64,000 nt of DNA from Clitopilus passeckerianus (GCA_944990035.1 CALYLX010000126.1:744001-808000), one strand, 5' to 3'. Counted from the stretch's first letter, positions 11,384-23,938 are shown. A program made the numbers and translations. The notes: generated by a model not told the origin, from the sequence alone.

Positions 11384-11617
11384 TCGGATCCGGTTGAAAA
11401 CATGCAGAATCTACAGTTCGAAGGAAGCTTTGGTAATTTGCTAGTAGTAGCAGTGATTTCACTTACCGTCAAGCCTAGATCAACAAGGAAATTCAGAAGC
11501 CAACTGCAGATTCCAGACACTCAAGGAATTAAGTTTACGTAACGCCAAATCATTGTTTGTACCCTCTTGCAGTGGCACTCCTTGAGTTGCCGCGCTAATA
11601 AGCATACGGCTTTTGCA

Positions 11618-13340
11618 ATGGACTCCGTGGCAGAACCATCTACCTCGACATCCTTACCTGTCGACGGCGACTATGATTCTTCAGAATATGTAAGGCTTGT
11701 CCCACCAACACGGTAATCAAGCTCAACTCGTCCTCAGATGCCATTCCCAGAGGTGGCCGAGCGTTGGATCCACCTGCAATTCACCTGGTCCGGCAAGCCA
11801 TTTAAATTAGACATGGCAGAATCTGACAGGTTTGAAAACACAACCATCTGGCCACTAGTCCAATCGTGATCGACCATCCTTTCCAGAATTTTCGATCTGA
11901 AGGCAGCTTTACATGGCCTGACGAGTGTGCCACCAGAACGACAGAAGATACTTGGCCTGGTCCGTGGAAAGCTTCCGCCAGATCAAGATAGAATGTAAGC
12001 TACACCAAGACGTTATGTTCAACCAGCTCAACGTGGACAGAGCCGATCTTCGTCTTTCTTCCGGAAAGAAGTTCACCTTGGTTGGAACTCCTGAAGGAGA
12101 TGAAATCAAGGATCCGTCCAGTACGTAGTCATCCAACATCCTGATATTTCTACCTCTTAGATCGCTTGAATAGGGCTGACAACTCTACCCGATGTGGTTA
12201 ACGACCTTGACCTCGACTTCACCGAGAACCTAGCCGCTGTGAAAGCGTACCAGAACGATCAGCGGAACATACGCAAGGTGAAAGAGGCCATTGAAAAGTT
12301 GGATGTCAACATCATACATCCTTTACGCCCCGGGAAGAAACTACTCGTTCTCGATATTGACTACAGTCCGTCCGATTCTCCGAAAACCCATTACTGGCGC
12401 TGATTCGTGGCATAGCTATCTTAGACTCTCAACGCCTGACGTCAGGTAGCCTCCCGCCTAGTGAATGTGCCAGGCCAGGTCTACATGAATTCCTCGAGGC
12501 AATTTATCCGTATTATGATAGTAAGTATCCCTTGCAGCCCACGTGAGCTTGACAGCTGATCCAATCGTAGTTTGTATATGGTAGGCAAGATCTCTCGTGT
12601 CGTCTATATTTTTCCCTGAGAATTAATCGGAATAGGTCGCAAACCAGCTGGATCTGGCTTGAAACTAAGTTGGTTGAGCTTGGGATGATAGGATCGGATC
12701 GGAATTATCATGTACGTATGCAGACTGGATAGTTTGGATAACTTATACTCAATTCTGTGCAGATTTCATTCGGTATGAGCCCTTGTCGAATTTATCTTCC
12801 TGGAAGTTCTCGTCGTCACCTGCTGTAGTGCTGGATAAGAAGTCAATGTTCATTGTCTTCAGTGAAAGGAACGGGCAGCCTTGGCAGCACCACGTTAAGC
12901 CATTACAGATTATTTGGAGCCATTTCTCTCAATTGTGAGATATCTCCTTGCCTCTGTAGCCAAGATGTAGAAAACTGAGAACTGAGGATCACACAGTGAC
13001 GCCACCAATACAATTCATGTAGATGATCTGGTATGCGTTAACTCTACTTTGGAAGGTGTAGCTGATGAAACTGGTTTTAGAGCCGCAATTTTGCACTTAA
13101 TCCCAAAGAGGGCCTCAAGATCCAAGCATTCAAGAACGCCCATACCCCAGAATCGATGGCAGACAGGGAACTGAGCAAATTGGCCCGCTACATGGTGCAC
13201 ATCGCTTCAGTTCCAGACTTCCGGACTCTATCACATAAGGTGTGTGTACACACCATCCGTCTAGTGAATACCGTTGTTCACGCAACCCGCAGAATTGGAA
13301 ACAGATCGTGCGAGGTCTGCCTCCTCGGCTTCCGCAGTAG
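11618..13340 (+). CDS. Ubiquitin-like domain CTD phosphatase (UBLCP1 type)
   Basis: The ATG at 11618 gives MDSVAEPSTSTSLPVDGD. Next is a ubiquitin-like domain (FTWSGKPFKLDMAESD, ILGLVRGKLPPDQDRI, LRLSSGKKFTLVGTPEG). A helical linker leads to the HAD phosphatase motif LLVLDIDYTILDS, whose DxDxT signature is completed across an intron (GACTACA|gtccgt). Further family segments: ARPGLHEFLEAIYPYYDI, WSQTSWIWLETKLVELG, LDKKSMFIVF, and the C-terminal FALNPKEGLKIQAFKNAH and LARYMVHIASVPDFRTL, ending GLPPRLPQ-TAG. About nine introns, including a 10-nt exon (TTTGTATATG) that supplies the codons for I-C-I. Family role: dephosphorylates proteasome components in the nucleus and so lowers proteasome assembly. 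Confidence 0.88.
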
Positions 13341-13648
13341 AGATTTAAATGTTAGGTCGCTCTCTACTCCCCTTGTGTATAATTTCCGTCGGCGATACTT
13401 GCCAGATATACCACTTTAATTGCTTAATACCCCTGTATTTATACCCTAATAATTGTTGCTGGAACGCCTTACACGTACTCCAAGTCCAGCCCAAGCTGAA
13501 TCCAAATGGGTCCTGGTATAGCCGACCATTGGGCTATATGCTCCGAGTTATCCATCAACACAGCTAGGCTCATGGATTGAAACTCTTCCGATCCTTTCTT
13601 TCCGCACCTGTTGTTCGCTGCGAGACAGCTCCCGGGCTCTGGCTATCT
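13341..13648. other. Intergenic between UBLCP1 and Nudix genes
   Basis: About 308 bp between tandem + strand genes. No gene, clear terminator motif or other element was recognised. Confidence 0.45.
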
Positions 13649-14915
13649 ATGTCTCCGGCAATGGTGATCCAATCCTGTGTTTTCAGGCGTTTCCCGCTTT
13701 GCCGAGTCAATTGGCGGACCCCTAGAAATATCATACCAGCTTTCAGGTCAACAGCTTGCTACTACAACATGGCTGCCCCCACTCGTTCGGAAGTTCAGAT
13801 ACCCAGGCCTTCTGCTACTCTTATTATAGTCAATGCTCGCAATGAGGTACTGATGGTACAGCGTAACCCGGAGGCACGGCATTTTGCCGGAGTGACGGTT
13901 AGTGGAATTCAGGCTGTCATCGGAACCTTTCATTGACCCAGTAGTTCAAGGTCTTCCCTGGGGAAACCTCGACAAGAAACAGGATGATTCTATGGAACAG
14001 TGTGCTATTCGAGAGACATTTGAAGAGTCGGGTCTTCTCTTTGCAACACCAATCTCCAACACTCCCCGAGTACTATCCGACACGCTTCTTGACGAAGCTA
14101 GGGCAAACATCCACGCGCAGAAGCTCAATTTCAAGACCTTTCTTGGAAGTCATGAGTTGGTGGCCGATGTCAAGTCACTCCTGCCGTTCACGCAATGGAT
14201 AACTCCTGTGAATGCTCCACGGTAAGCAGTCGCCTACTATTCAGTCGGCAGCAGACTAATTATCCGTGCTTCAGGCGGTTCTATGCCCATTTCTTTATTA
14301 CCTTCCTTTCAGCGACACCTTCGACTGGATTTTCGTCGGGAGCCAAGCAAGAGCGGATACCTAAACCAGGTGAGCTGTAGTAAATGGAACAAGGGGAAAT
14401 CTCCCGGGGACTAACTGTCTTGCGATTGTCAGATGGTGGTCAGGAAGTTATTTCAGCCCGTTTTATTCACCCAGAAGATGCCCTTGCCGAGTTTCGGAGC
14501 AAGAAGATAACTTTCATGCCCCCCAGGCATATCTGCTAACGACTCTGGCCGAGATCTTCAGAGGCAGGGAGAATACATCTTCGCAACGCGACTACGTCAC
14601 TGCTCTGTCAAAGGGCTGTTTGGGAAGATGGTAATTAACCCGAGAAGATTGCAGGCGGAGGATGAGGAGGGACGAACGATTCTGACTTACGAAGGCGACG
14701 AAACTAGAGGAGGCTCGAAAGGACGTCTGCATCGAGTGCTTGTTAAGGTTGGAAAGGGCGGTGTAAGTGCACATTTCTTCTATCAGGGGAGGAACAGCTT
14801 AATGAGATCCCTTCAGATTACCTCTGAGATCGTTCTCCAGAGGAATTTCAATATCCTCACACAGATTGAGCCGCATGTATTCGCACAGCCCACCACGCCA
14901 ACGGCGAAACTATGA
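13649..14915 (+). CDS. NUDT19-like Nudix hydrolase, two apparent frame breaks
   Basis: The long start (ATG 13649) adds 40 residues before a second in-frame Met (MAAPTRSEVQ, ATG 13769). These hold seven arginines and no acidic residue, like a mitochondrial presequence. The Nudix domain follows: LIIVNARNEVLMVQRNPEAR, FPGGNLDK, then the Nudix box core CAIRETFEESGLLF. Later parts fit NUDT19-like hydrolases: FTQWITPVNAPRRFYAHFFI, GGQEVISARFIHPEDAL, and the PPQ-x-Y type segment. Ends QPTTPTAKL-TGA. Two places need one extra base to keep the conserved frame: the G run at 13960-13963 (four G, five expected for FPGGN) and the C run at 14519-14524 (six C, seven expected for MPPQAYLL). Family role: hydrolysis of CoA or acyl-CoA species or other nucleoside diphosphate derivatives. 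Substrate not inferable here. Confidence 0.75.
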
Positions 14916-15105
14916 GATGATGGCGTAGAATAGACAGTGGAATGAATATTATTAAGGCCGATAATAACATGTAGGTGCTACAGATGTATCGATATACGTA
15001 ACGTAAGGCTACAATTCTAATTAACACAAGAAACGAGGATGACTCCAGACAAAACCAATATTAAAGAATAAGAATAGCAGGTAGAGCAGTCAATGGGAAG
15101 GGGAA

Positions 15106-17046
15106 TTAGATGTTGTAGAACTGGTAATCATATTGAACGGCAGTTCCCCAGAAGCTGGGAGTGCATGCGCCGACAACTACTGGTGTTGACTTTCCGAGCG
15201 GGAGGGGCTTGACATCAGACGAAGTAGCCTTGTTCCAAACGGCATACCCGGATGCGTTAGGGCTACCAGTGTTGAGGAAGCTCTTATAGCGAGCCTGTAT
15301 TTCTTTGATCAACGCTGACTGGTCGGCGTTCGGGCTGGCGACTGTCCCAAACTGGAGGAAGAGTAAGCATGGGTGGCTTACAGTTGCGGGGCACAAGACT
15401 TACGACTATCTGGATATCATCTTGGTGGCAGACATGCCCTCCTTCAGTGCAGAAGGGAACAGCTTCGTTTCCGGGATAAGAGGCCCCAATTTGGTATTCA
15501 CCAACGTAGGCGGACCCTCCGTGCTGTATCCAGCTACGAGCGAATGTCCAGCCGGAGCATTTCCAGAGGTAGTCGGTACCAAGGGTCTGCAGCTGAGGCC
15601 GACCGTCAACTGAACCATCCACAGACGTGGGTGCTGGGTAATAAGAAGAGCTGACGATGGTGTTCATGCGATCGTCGCCCAAAGTAGCAGCTGTGACGCC
15701 GGGGAACCAATCTTCGGGTATCTCGTCGTCGAACTGCTTATAGATAGCGAAACCAGCCTCATGGAGGACGCTGGTGACAAGGATGGGCTTATTGACGGAG
15801 GGGAAAGGGGCGGTGGAGTCCAGAGGAGATGTAATTAGTGATCCATCCACAACCGGACGGATAGGTTGCGCAGGACCTGTGGATGGGTCAAGGCTTGGCG
15901 CCGTGCCATATAGTGTGTTTTGGGCGTCAAGGATTTGATCCAAGGACAAGGAACTCCAGCAGTTAGAATCAGCTGCGGAGCAACCGACCAAGCTGTTGTA
16001 GTTACTCTGCAAAGTCGTCTGGGTGCTGGGCTTCAAGTGGCCATAATTCTTTTTAAAAGACGATTAGAATGCGTAATTTCCCAAGACATTGATATCACAT
16101 ACCATAGGGTCCGATTGGAGAATAGCAGATTTGAATAGAGAAGAGGCAGATGGGGTGGCAAGAAGGGCTCGGATCATAGTGGCACCTGCACTCTGGCCAG
16201 CAATTGTGACACTCGAAGTCTGTCCACCAAAGGATGGAAGGACTCTGCGAAGGAACTGCAGACCATTAATAACATCTTTGACGGCATTATTCGTAGCACC
16301 ATTGGGAGACATGAAGCCGAGCTATATCCCAAATCAGTACAAAGTACTGATAAAAGTAACTGACCGCTACTTACAGCGCCCAAGCGATATTGAATCACTG
16401 CGACAATGGAGTTGGTTGCAATAGCAAGCTGAGACCCATCCAGCCCTGGACCAGTAGCAGAGCCAACGACAAACGACCCTCCATGTATCCTGCGGTATTA
16501 GGTTAGTTAATTTTCTGTTATTGTCTTGACGCCACCCACCACATCAGGGTCGGAGCATTGCCACCCACGCCTACACCAGGCGGGACATAGAGGACTATGG
16601 AAAGGCAGTCTTCTGTATACGCCGAGGAATCAACGCCCGGTTGAGGGCATGCAAGGGGGAGAACCGTTGCATTTGCCGCACCAGTCCTGTTCAGAAATCG
16701 TTCCGTCATTGGGTAGGATCGTTGATACTTTCAAGAATACTCACGGGAGTCCCCAGGAGGATACAACTACCGATGGTGCCCAACGCTGCGCATTGGCATA
16801 CTTTACAGCGAATCGCACAGCTCCAGAGGGATCTGGAGTTCCCTGGGCAGTACCAAGTGGAGTAGAAACCGTAGTTCTGGTAAGCCCAGTACGAGGGCAC
16901 AGAAACTTTTTAAGGATGGGAAGCTGGCAGAGGATCTTTGTCGGGTCGTAATGAGGAAACTGTAGGCCATGATTTGGGGAGGCCACCGGGAACGCCCTCG
17001 TCGAGCTAACGAGGAGGGAAGAGAGGAGAAGACCAAGAGCGACCAT
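15106..17046 (-). CDS. Secreted type-B carboxylesterase/lipase
   Basis: ATG 17044-17046 opens a signal peptide (MVALGLLLSSLLVSSTRAFP). Alpha/beta-hydrolase landmarks: TVSTPLGTAQGTPDPSGAVR, SAYTEDCLSIVLYVPPG (the EDCL signature), an IHGGSF-type oxyanion strand after an intron, AVIQYRLGA-LGF, the nucleophile elbow VTIAGQSAGATM (Ser in GQSAG), and a late conserved His in GGHVCHQDDI. Ends YDYQFYNI-TAA (15106-15108). At least six introns. Length, about 550 residues, is usual for fungal extracellular carboxylesterases. Substrate cannot be told from sequence. Steryl or acylglycerol esters and plant-derived esters are all possible. It lies in the same 17-kb stretch as the cellulase but with unrelated genes between. 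Confidence 0.9.
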
Positions 17047-18290
17047 CGCAACTGGTGTGATTGAGCGAAGGAAGCGCTGAGAGCACCAAGAGGAAGGAAC
17101 TGGTGGTGAGGAAGAGGAAGTGAGTGCGTTGAGTTAAATACGTCCCAGACGCGGTTCGGAAAAAAGAGGGCCAGGCACTGGGTGCACTGTGGTCAGTCAG
17201 AAAGGAGGAAGATGTAGAAGCAGGCGAGAGCAAGAGAGTTCATGAGTGACCAGATGGTCAGGGTCCAACAGAATGGATAGTCAATTGAACAATATTTGCC
17301 AAAAAAGGCAGTTGCGACGGGGTAAATTGGGCATTATACGCTGTGAAGCGACCTTGACCTTGTTCTTTATCGGGGTCTCCTTCCCCTGGCGGCATCTCGC
17401 TCAGAGCACGATGCACACATGCACATGGGAGCATGATCATCATGGATTTTCTGTTACCTGCTGCTCATATCTTGTTACGTCGTAACCCGAAAGATCTTGA
17501 GTGAGAATTAATTCTTGAATTAACTTGAACTTTTGCCATTCAGCTCAAGAGGGTCGATCCTGGAGCTTCGGGTATATATGTACACTTCATATTTCACGAG
17601 GACCTTGTTCTACATCAGCAAAGAGTTCGGGAAAATTGCTTGACCGCAGTCTGAGGTGAACGAGCGCATATGCGCAGAAATTGCGGCTCGAAGCAAAGCA
17701 GCTTTCCCAGGCAGGTTTCTGATCTATCTGATGCGATTGACTTGGTGCCTCTTCAAGATTGGGATCTTTGAGAGGTATGACGGCAGTTCATAGTATGGCC
17801 ACAGCACCAGCCAAAAGTAAGGGTTCCTGAGTCTTCACTTTCTCCCGTTTCATTATATGTTCGGACCCCAATTAACAGCGGCTGTTCGACAGCCTGAGTC
17901 AAGCAGGGGAGGGGGTTAGGGGGCCGGAGAGGAACGAGGCTTTGCGCTGCCATAAGTGCTTCAGTAGCCTTGTATTTGTTACGCCCACTGAGGCAACCAA
18001 GCAAAGGGGGGTGTTTGAACGTCCCGGACTACAAGACCGTTACAACTTGCGAGTCGGAATGTGTGGATCGCTCCAGCCGTTGTCTTGTAAACTGCTGTCT
18101 TGAATATCGATATTGCCTATGTGTGGAAATTTCGACTTTTGTGTCAAGGAGAAGGACAACGTTCGCTGTCTCTATCCTTTGAAGATGCGGGCGCTTGAAT
18201 GAGCGCGTGTGGTGGGATCACGTTGCTGTTTGATCGGCCTCACGCTCACACTCAAACGACGACCCAGTGCTTCCAAGTCCTCACGTCGGG
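17047..18290. other. Intergenic, about 1.2 kb, no gene recognised
   Basis: Divergent upstream region between the carboxylesterase (-) and the Cwf19-like gene (+). Open frames here have no conserved content and use non-ATG starts or antisense frames. A TATA-like gggtatatatg occurs near 17570 on the + strand, but no gene starts near it. Confidence 0.5.
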
Positions 18291-20972
18291 ATGTCTTCCC
18301 CCGTCAAAATGTAGGCATATTCACTCAAATCGTTGCGCTGCTTAATCTAAATAAAGAATAGTCTAGCAGTTGGACCTGCAGTTGGGTCGATATCCGACTT
18401 GTTTGCCAAAGTCAAGGCTATCGACGCCAAACACGGCAAATTCGACCTAGTTCTCTGCACTGGTGACTTCTTTGGCCCACCACCCGAAGACGACGCGGCA
18501 GAAAATGATACAGCTAAGCTACTTGCAGGTGTACTTGAAGGTATGTTTCTTCCATTACCCTCACATCAGGCTTGGCTCACAACCAATGTAGCTCCAATCG
18601 ACTGTTACATCATGCAAGGCGAACATCCTCTTCCCGAAGCTGTGATTGCAAAGTACTCAAAGACTGGTGGAGAATTATGCAAGAATGTATTCTTATTGGG
18701 TATGTTCATCTGCTCCACATAGTATTGACAATTAAATGGGATTATTGCAGCGAAGTCTGGAGTAATTACTACCGCCAATGGCTTGAGGATAGCAAGTCTA
18801 GGTGGCGTCCACAATCCTGAAATTTATCAGACAGCGGAAGTTGCACCCGTAGGTCTGTCTCCTCAACTCTTCATAGAGGATGCTCACCAAGCACCTTCAA
18901 GGGCTTCCTTTCCCCATTCTTTAGCGCACAAACGCTGGACCGCCTTCTTTCCAACACTCTAGCAAAATCCAGCAATTCATCGAACTACGGGTCCCTAGCA
19001 TCCATTCAGTCCTCCGCTTCATCCTCACAGCTCATTGACATCCTCATCACCAATGTCTGGCCCTCATCAATCACAAACCTGTCAAACGTTCCCCTGCCTG
19101 CTCCAGAGATGGCATTCAATGGAGTACCTGTCATTGACGATGCAATGAAGCGTTTGAAGCCAAGATACCACTTTTCTGGCGGCGGCGGCAATCCTCCACA
19201 ATTTTGGGAGCGAGAACCATACGTCTGGGATGATGAGGATGGCAGAGTGGCGCGGTTCGTTAGCTTAGGGGCATTTGGTGGTCCACCTCCTGTTGGCAAA
19301 AAGCCTAGGGTGCGCCTTGTTCTTCCGGTCCCCTCCTAGACGACTGACCATTGAGTTTCCCTAGTGGTTCTATGCCTTCTCTCTTTCCCCGCCAACAGGC
19401 GGTGCTCCGCGGCCTGCAAACGCGACTGCCAACCCATTCCTAACGACACGTCCGGGAAAGCGTCAGCATGAAGCTGCTGATGGTGAAAATTATATCTTTG
19501 GCAATGTTCGACAACCGGTGAAACGGAGTCGAGTTGGTATGTTTACATCCGATCGGGCTCTCTATCCTGCAGCTGAGATAGCTATATTCCTGAAGCCCAA
19601 GGAGACCCCAGCAAGCCACCACCGGGCTACAAATGCAAGATATGCGAATCCACGGATGTGAGCGTAGTGTCCTCCTTCAGACACTTTGATACTGATATCC
19701 AGCGAATTCACAGCATTTCATCAATGACTGTCCAGATAGGGCTAAGCCTCCGGATAGCTATATCTGTAAAATATGTCAAGAAGTAGGCATTTCTGTGTTA
19801 CACTCATCAGCCTTAGAGGCTTACACCTTTCCTAGCCTGGCCACTTTGTCCGCGATTGTCCAACGCGGACTGCAGTTGGCGACACCGGCGGACGAAAACC
19901 AAAACCCGGCTATGTTTGTCGTGCATGTGGCAGCGAAAACCATTACCTTGAAGATTGCTTTGTTGCAAATCAGTCATCCCATCAAGGTCATGAAAGGCGC
20001 GGCGGAAAACGTGGCCCGCCGAAAGAGATCGCACGTACGTCTCTTGTACTTTCAGAGTATGCATACCTCGACATCATGGTGATGTATTCCTAGCCGACGA
20101 ATGCTGGTTCTGCCTGTCTAATCCCAACCTCGCGTACGTTATCACGTTGGACCCCTCAAACCTGTTCATTAATTTTGTTCCCCTCTCCAGAAAACATCTT
20201 ATTGTGGGTATTGGGTCCGAAGTCTATTTGACGCTACCCAAAGGGCAGATCATACCGACACAGTCGGCAGCCGACCATGTCCTTGTTCCAGGGGGAGGTC
20301 ATGTCCTCATAGTACCTATCACGCATTATCCAACATATGCCACTATTCCCCCCGACTTAGCGCCCCCCATCACCGACGAAACACAAAGGTTCACACCCTT
20401 CCTTGTTCTACGGAAACAAGTTTCTCACCGCAGTTCACTTTGGCTTGGTCCTAAACAGGTACAAGTCGGCGGTCAGAGGAATGTATGCTAAACATGGTGC
20501 TGTCGCTGTCTTGTTTGAAATCGGCCGTTTGACGGCCAAAGGTGGACATGCACATGTGCACATTGTCCCCCTACCCCTCAAATACAAGGACCAAATAGAA
20601 CAAGCGTTTATCCGAGAAGGCAAGCAACTTGGTATCGATTTCGAACTCGGCGATGCTGCGGACGAGGCTATGGAAGCATGTGAAGGTGGTCGCGGAGGGT
20701 ACTTCAAGGTGGAACTCCCTGACGGAAAGAAGATGGTACACCTCATGAAGGACAACGTTCCTTTCAGCATTAAATTTGGAAGGTAAGTCATTGAAGCATG
20801 CTGCCTCGCACCTTTTCGCCCCATCTCAACCTCACGCAGACAGGTCTTGGTAAACCTTATGGGAATGCCGGATAGGCTGGAGTGGACAGCATGCATGCTT
20901 ACCGAAGATGAAGACAAGGCTGATGCTCAGGCCTTCAAGGCTGCCTTCGCACCTTTCACTCCGAGTGATTGA
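18291..20972 (+). CDS. Cwf19-like / Drn1-type RNA-processing protein with CCHC zinc knuckles
   Basis: ATG 18291 (MSSPVKI) splices (gtaggc...gaatag) to LAVGPAVGSISDLFAKVKAI. A metallophosphoesterase-like N-terminus follows: FDLVLCTGDFFGP, APIDCYIMQGEHPLP, RIASLGGVHNP. A linker with GNVRQPVKRSRV leads to three CCHC zinc knuckles: CKICESTDHFINDC, CKICQEPGHFVRDC, CRACGSENHYLEDC. The CwfJ C-terminal domain 1 then shows CWFCLSNPNLAKHLIVGIG and the histidine motif GGHAHVHIVPLP. CwfJ domain 2 follows (GYFKVELPDGKKMVHL, VLVNLMGMPDRLEW), ending FAPFTPSD-TGA. Family knowledge: human CWF19L1 and yeast Drn1 act with the lariat debranching enzyme and late spliceosomes. The knuckles between the two halves occur in many fungal members. 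Some internal exon borders are approximate. Confidence 0.88.
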
Positions 20973-21145
20973 TACACGTAATGTTACATTTATACTTATC
21001 ATCTGAAGAATACATGGTAGTTGTAATGTGTCAGGCCTTTCAGCCCTCGTACAGTCTCGGCATAAAAGCGGGTCAGGGAACCAATAAATATGTTGTTCCT
21101 TCTGTTTCTTAGTGGGGACGCATGCATTCAAATCCCGACCTCTGG

Positions 21146-23530
21146 TTATTTCAGACATGGGATGTGCCAGTCTGAAAACAAACTTAGCCGAGAGAAGAAG
21201 GCACATGTAAAGCAACCTACAGAAAATGCAGCCTGTGTGTCGAATTTCTCCGCGGTGGGTGAAGCAAGGGAAGCGTTGATATTAGCAGGAGTCACGGTTC
21301 CATCCTGCCCTTTCGCATAACTGCAGAAGGAAGAGGTCTTGAGCGAGAGTATCTCTGGAGCATATAAGAGTGCGTACCTGTGACCAATCTGCTCTGTGCC
21401 CAGTGTCCTGGCCTTCTTGATAACCTCTCCGATGGCATCCAGACCTTTATCCAGATCTTCCAAAGGAGGGCCGAACGATAGACGAACGAAGTGGTGACAA
21501 GGTGAGTTGAAGAGGTTCCTGCGATGAGCCGGGTTGATATCGAAGAAGATGCCTGGGATAACAATAGTCTTCTCCTTGAGGAGTTCCTCGAAGAAAGTCT
21601 ACGAAATACCAACCAGTTAAGCAGTGTTTCTGAAAAAGAAGGTAGAGACACGTACCAGACCGTTGTTCAAAGGCTCGGGAAGTTTCTCGAGGTTGAGCCA
21701 GACGTAGAAGGTACTGTTGGGAGGCACGTCGACCTCAAGTCCGAGTTCCTTCAGGCGCTTGAGGACATGGTCGCGCTTAGCTTTGAAGTGCTTCTGCAAA
21801 GCAACCTAAACCCTAAGCATAAGCAAATACAATCCCGTTGCAAGTTGTTCCGATGACAAACCTTCTCCTTGTGGACGCGGGAGGGTTCAAGGAGCTTAAT
21901 CGCTGCAAGTTGAAGGCTGTTGGAGATGACTTGTTGGAGCTCATGCCTACAAAGTTGCTGTATAGACTCACGGGTGGTTTGCTCCACCATCGAGGAAGGA
22001 CCCAGACTGGGACAGAGCACTGATAAGATTCTTCGGACCAAGAACCCAGCACACACGCCAACCGGGGAGACGCCAGTTCTGAGGTATCAAAATAAATTTG
22101 GTGAATTACCAAAAGCTGAAAGCATGCTCATACCTTCGTCAGACCATCGACGATGACGACCGAATCCTGGTTGACGTCGTCAATGTATTCGGCGGAAGAA
22201 ACAGATTTCCCATAGTCGCTCTCCTTCTCTGGGTAGATATACCAGGAGTAGAACTTAAGTTAAGCCGTCAATAGATTGAACTTAGAAGGATACGAGTTTG
22301 GAGATCTACCTCGTCGAGAATCACGGTAACACCCTCGCGGCCCAATTCCACGAGTTCTTTCAAATCTTTTCCTCTGCAAGCGAGGTGAGACGTTACAATG
22401 GACGAGGTGAATCGAGGTATCCTTACTTAATAACCTGACCGGTCGGGTTGCGTGGGTTGGATGCCAAAATGACGGCCAATCCTTGAGTTTGGATGTCTTT
22501 CTATAGGGGGGTTAGCCTCCGGAGCGCTTAGGTCAATGGCATGTACAAACCTTGGTCTGTTCGATATCAAGCTGGTACTGTTTCTATATCAAATGATATG
22601 GTCAAGATATGTCGACACCACTTGGCAAAGTGTGTTACCTCGGGGTTCAACCTAATGGGTAGCATCAGAGTGGTGTAAGCCCTAAAAAGAGAGACAACAC
22701 TCACGCAGTCGGAACTGGTACAAGTCTCTTGAAAGCACTAAGCATTTGATCATAGGCTGTGTAGTCTGGAATTTGGTAGGACTGGAGAAGCTCAATCTCT
22801 CTTTCAGTTCGGAGCTGATGTTGAACCTACGGTGTAGACATCGCCAATGACTGCGCCAACCCGAGAAAGGCCAGCGCGGCCTCCAGGAACAATGCAGACG
22901 TTCTCATAGGTGTACTGACTAGCTTTACCTTTGCGGTAGGTATCATTATAAAGTTTCGCCACAGCCTCTCGGAGAGCTGAAAAAAAAAACCATGAAGCAT
23001 GACTATGCGTACTTTCCAAAATATGCAACATACCCTTAACACCAGTAGTGGGCGCATATTCTAAGGAGTCGACCGGCATAGGAATGGCATCGGGACGGTC
23101 AGGGGCATTTGGAATTGGGCCTACTTCTGGAGCACCCTGACCAAGATTGGCCCATTCGTGCGAGCAGGCGTAATTGAAGCCATTTGCCATAGCACGATCG
23201 GAGCAGTAGATTACACCAGTGCTTCCAGGATGCTGAATGCCTGGAACAGTCTCTTCATCCTTCGAAGTGATGTCATGAACAGCCCATTACATTGAAAGGA
23301 TGTACTAACGGGATTGATGGTCTGAGGTAGGATGCCTTTGGGCTGATGGCCTGCAGCTTGGCGAAAAATCTGGGCAGGAGTCCAGGTTAGCGCTTAGATT
23401 ATCCGATTAGCTTTGGGAGACAGGATCATACCCGATGGGCTTCGGATTCCTTTTCGTGCTTGTGGTGCTTGATCACTTCGCGAACCTGATCGAGGAGGTC
23501 AGAGAAGGATTTCATACGAGGGAAATGCAT
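21146..23530 (-). CDS. Class I/II PLP-dependent aminotransferase
   Basis: ATG 23528-23530 gives MHFPRMKSFSDLLDQVREVI, then EKESEAHR-IFRQAAGHQPKG and MANGFNYACSHEWANLGQGA. Fold-type I landmarks: YTYENVCIVPGGRAGLSRV, YQIPDYTAYDQML, LASNPRNPTGQVIKG (the NPTG motif), ILDEFYSWYIYPEKE (Asp that binds the PLP ring nitrogen), and the Schiff-base lysine in VDGLTK-NWRLPGWRVCW. The C-terminal part is LKELGLEVDVPPNSTFYVW and VRLSFGPPLEDLDKGLDAIG. The last exon is uncertain: the frame runs on to TAA 21146-21148 after TPANINASLASP. About ten introns. Substrate is not predictable, although bacterial relatives are aspartate or branched-chain type enzymes. No mitochondrial presequence. Divergent from arginase with 483 bp between starts, which could fit joint nitrogen control (inference). 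Confidence 0.82.
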
Positions 23531-23580
23531 GGTTGGGAAGACGGCGTTGGTATTGGTGAACCGCTGATTAAAGCTGGGCA

Positions 23581-23589
23581 CTTATATAC
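23581..23589 (-). promoter_or_regulatory. TATA box of the aminotransferase gene
   Basis: GTATATAAG on the - strand, about 50 bp upstream of the ATG at 23530. Confidence 0.5.
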
Positions 23590-23938
23590 GTACGAGATCT
23601 TGAAACGAGGGGGTCTTCCTGGGTACACCCAGTGTTGGCGTTCCCAGATTATTGGACATGAGTGCAGGAAATTATCGGATGGAAATGAAGTTTGGACACT
23701 GGAAAGCGCAGGCCGAGTATGATCGATGTTGTTGGTTACAGTGCGGTACAGCCATGACGCTTGCAGCCTCGAGGCCGAAAAGGCTCAGCTATTTTTGGCC
23801 ACATCCGCTGTGAACCCCGTTTACAGCGAAAGGTATGCGTTGTATGTAAGCGAAGGATCCCGAGTCTGTGGTAACGCCATGCATCCCGGTAAAGGTTTAA
23901 CAAAATGGCATTTTGCTCGGAGCTTACCCTCTCCGCAC

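Noticed and set aside
17560..17600. TATA-like gggtatatatg as a promoter
   Set aside because: No gene starts within 700 bp downstream on the + strand.
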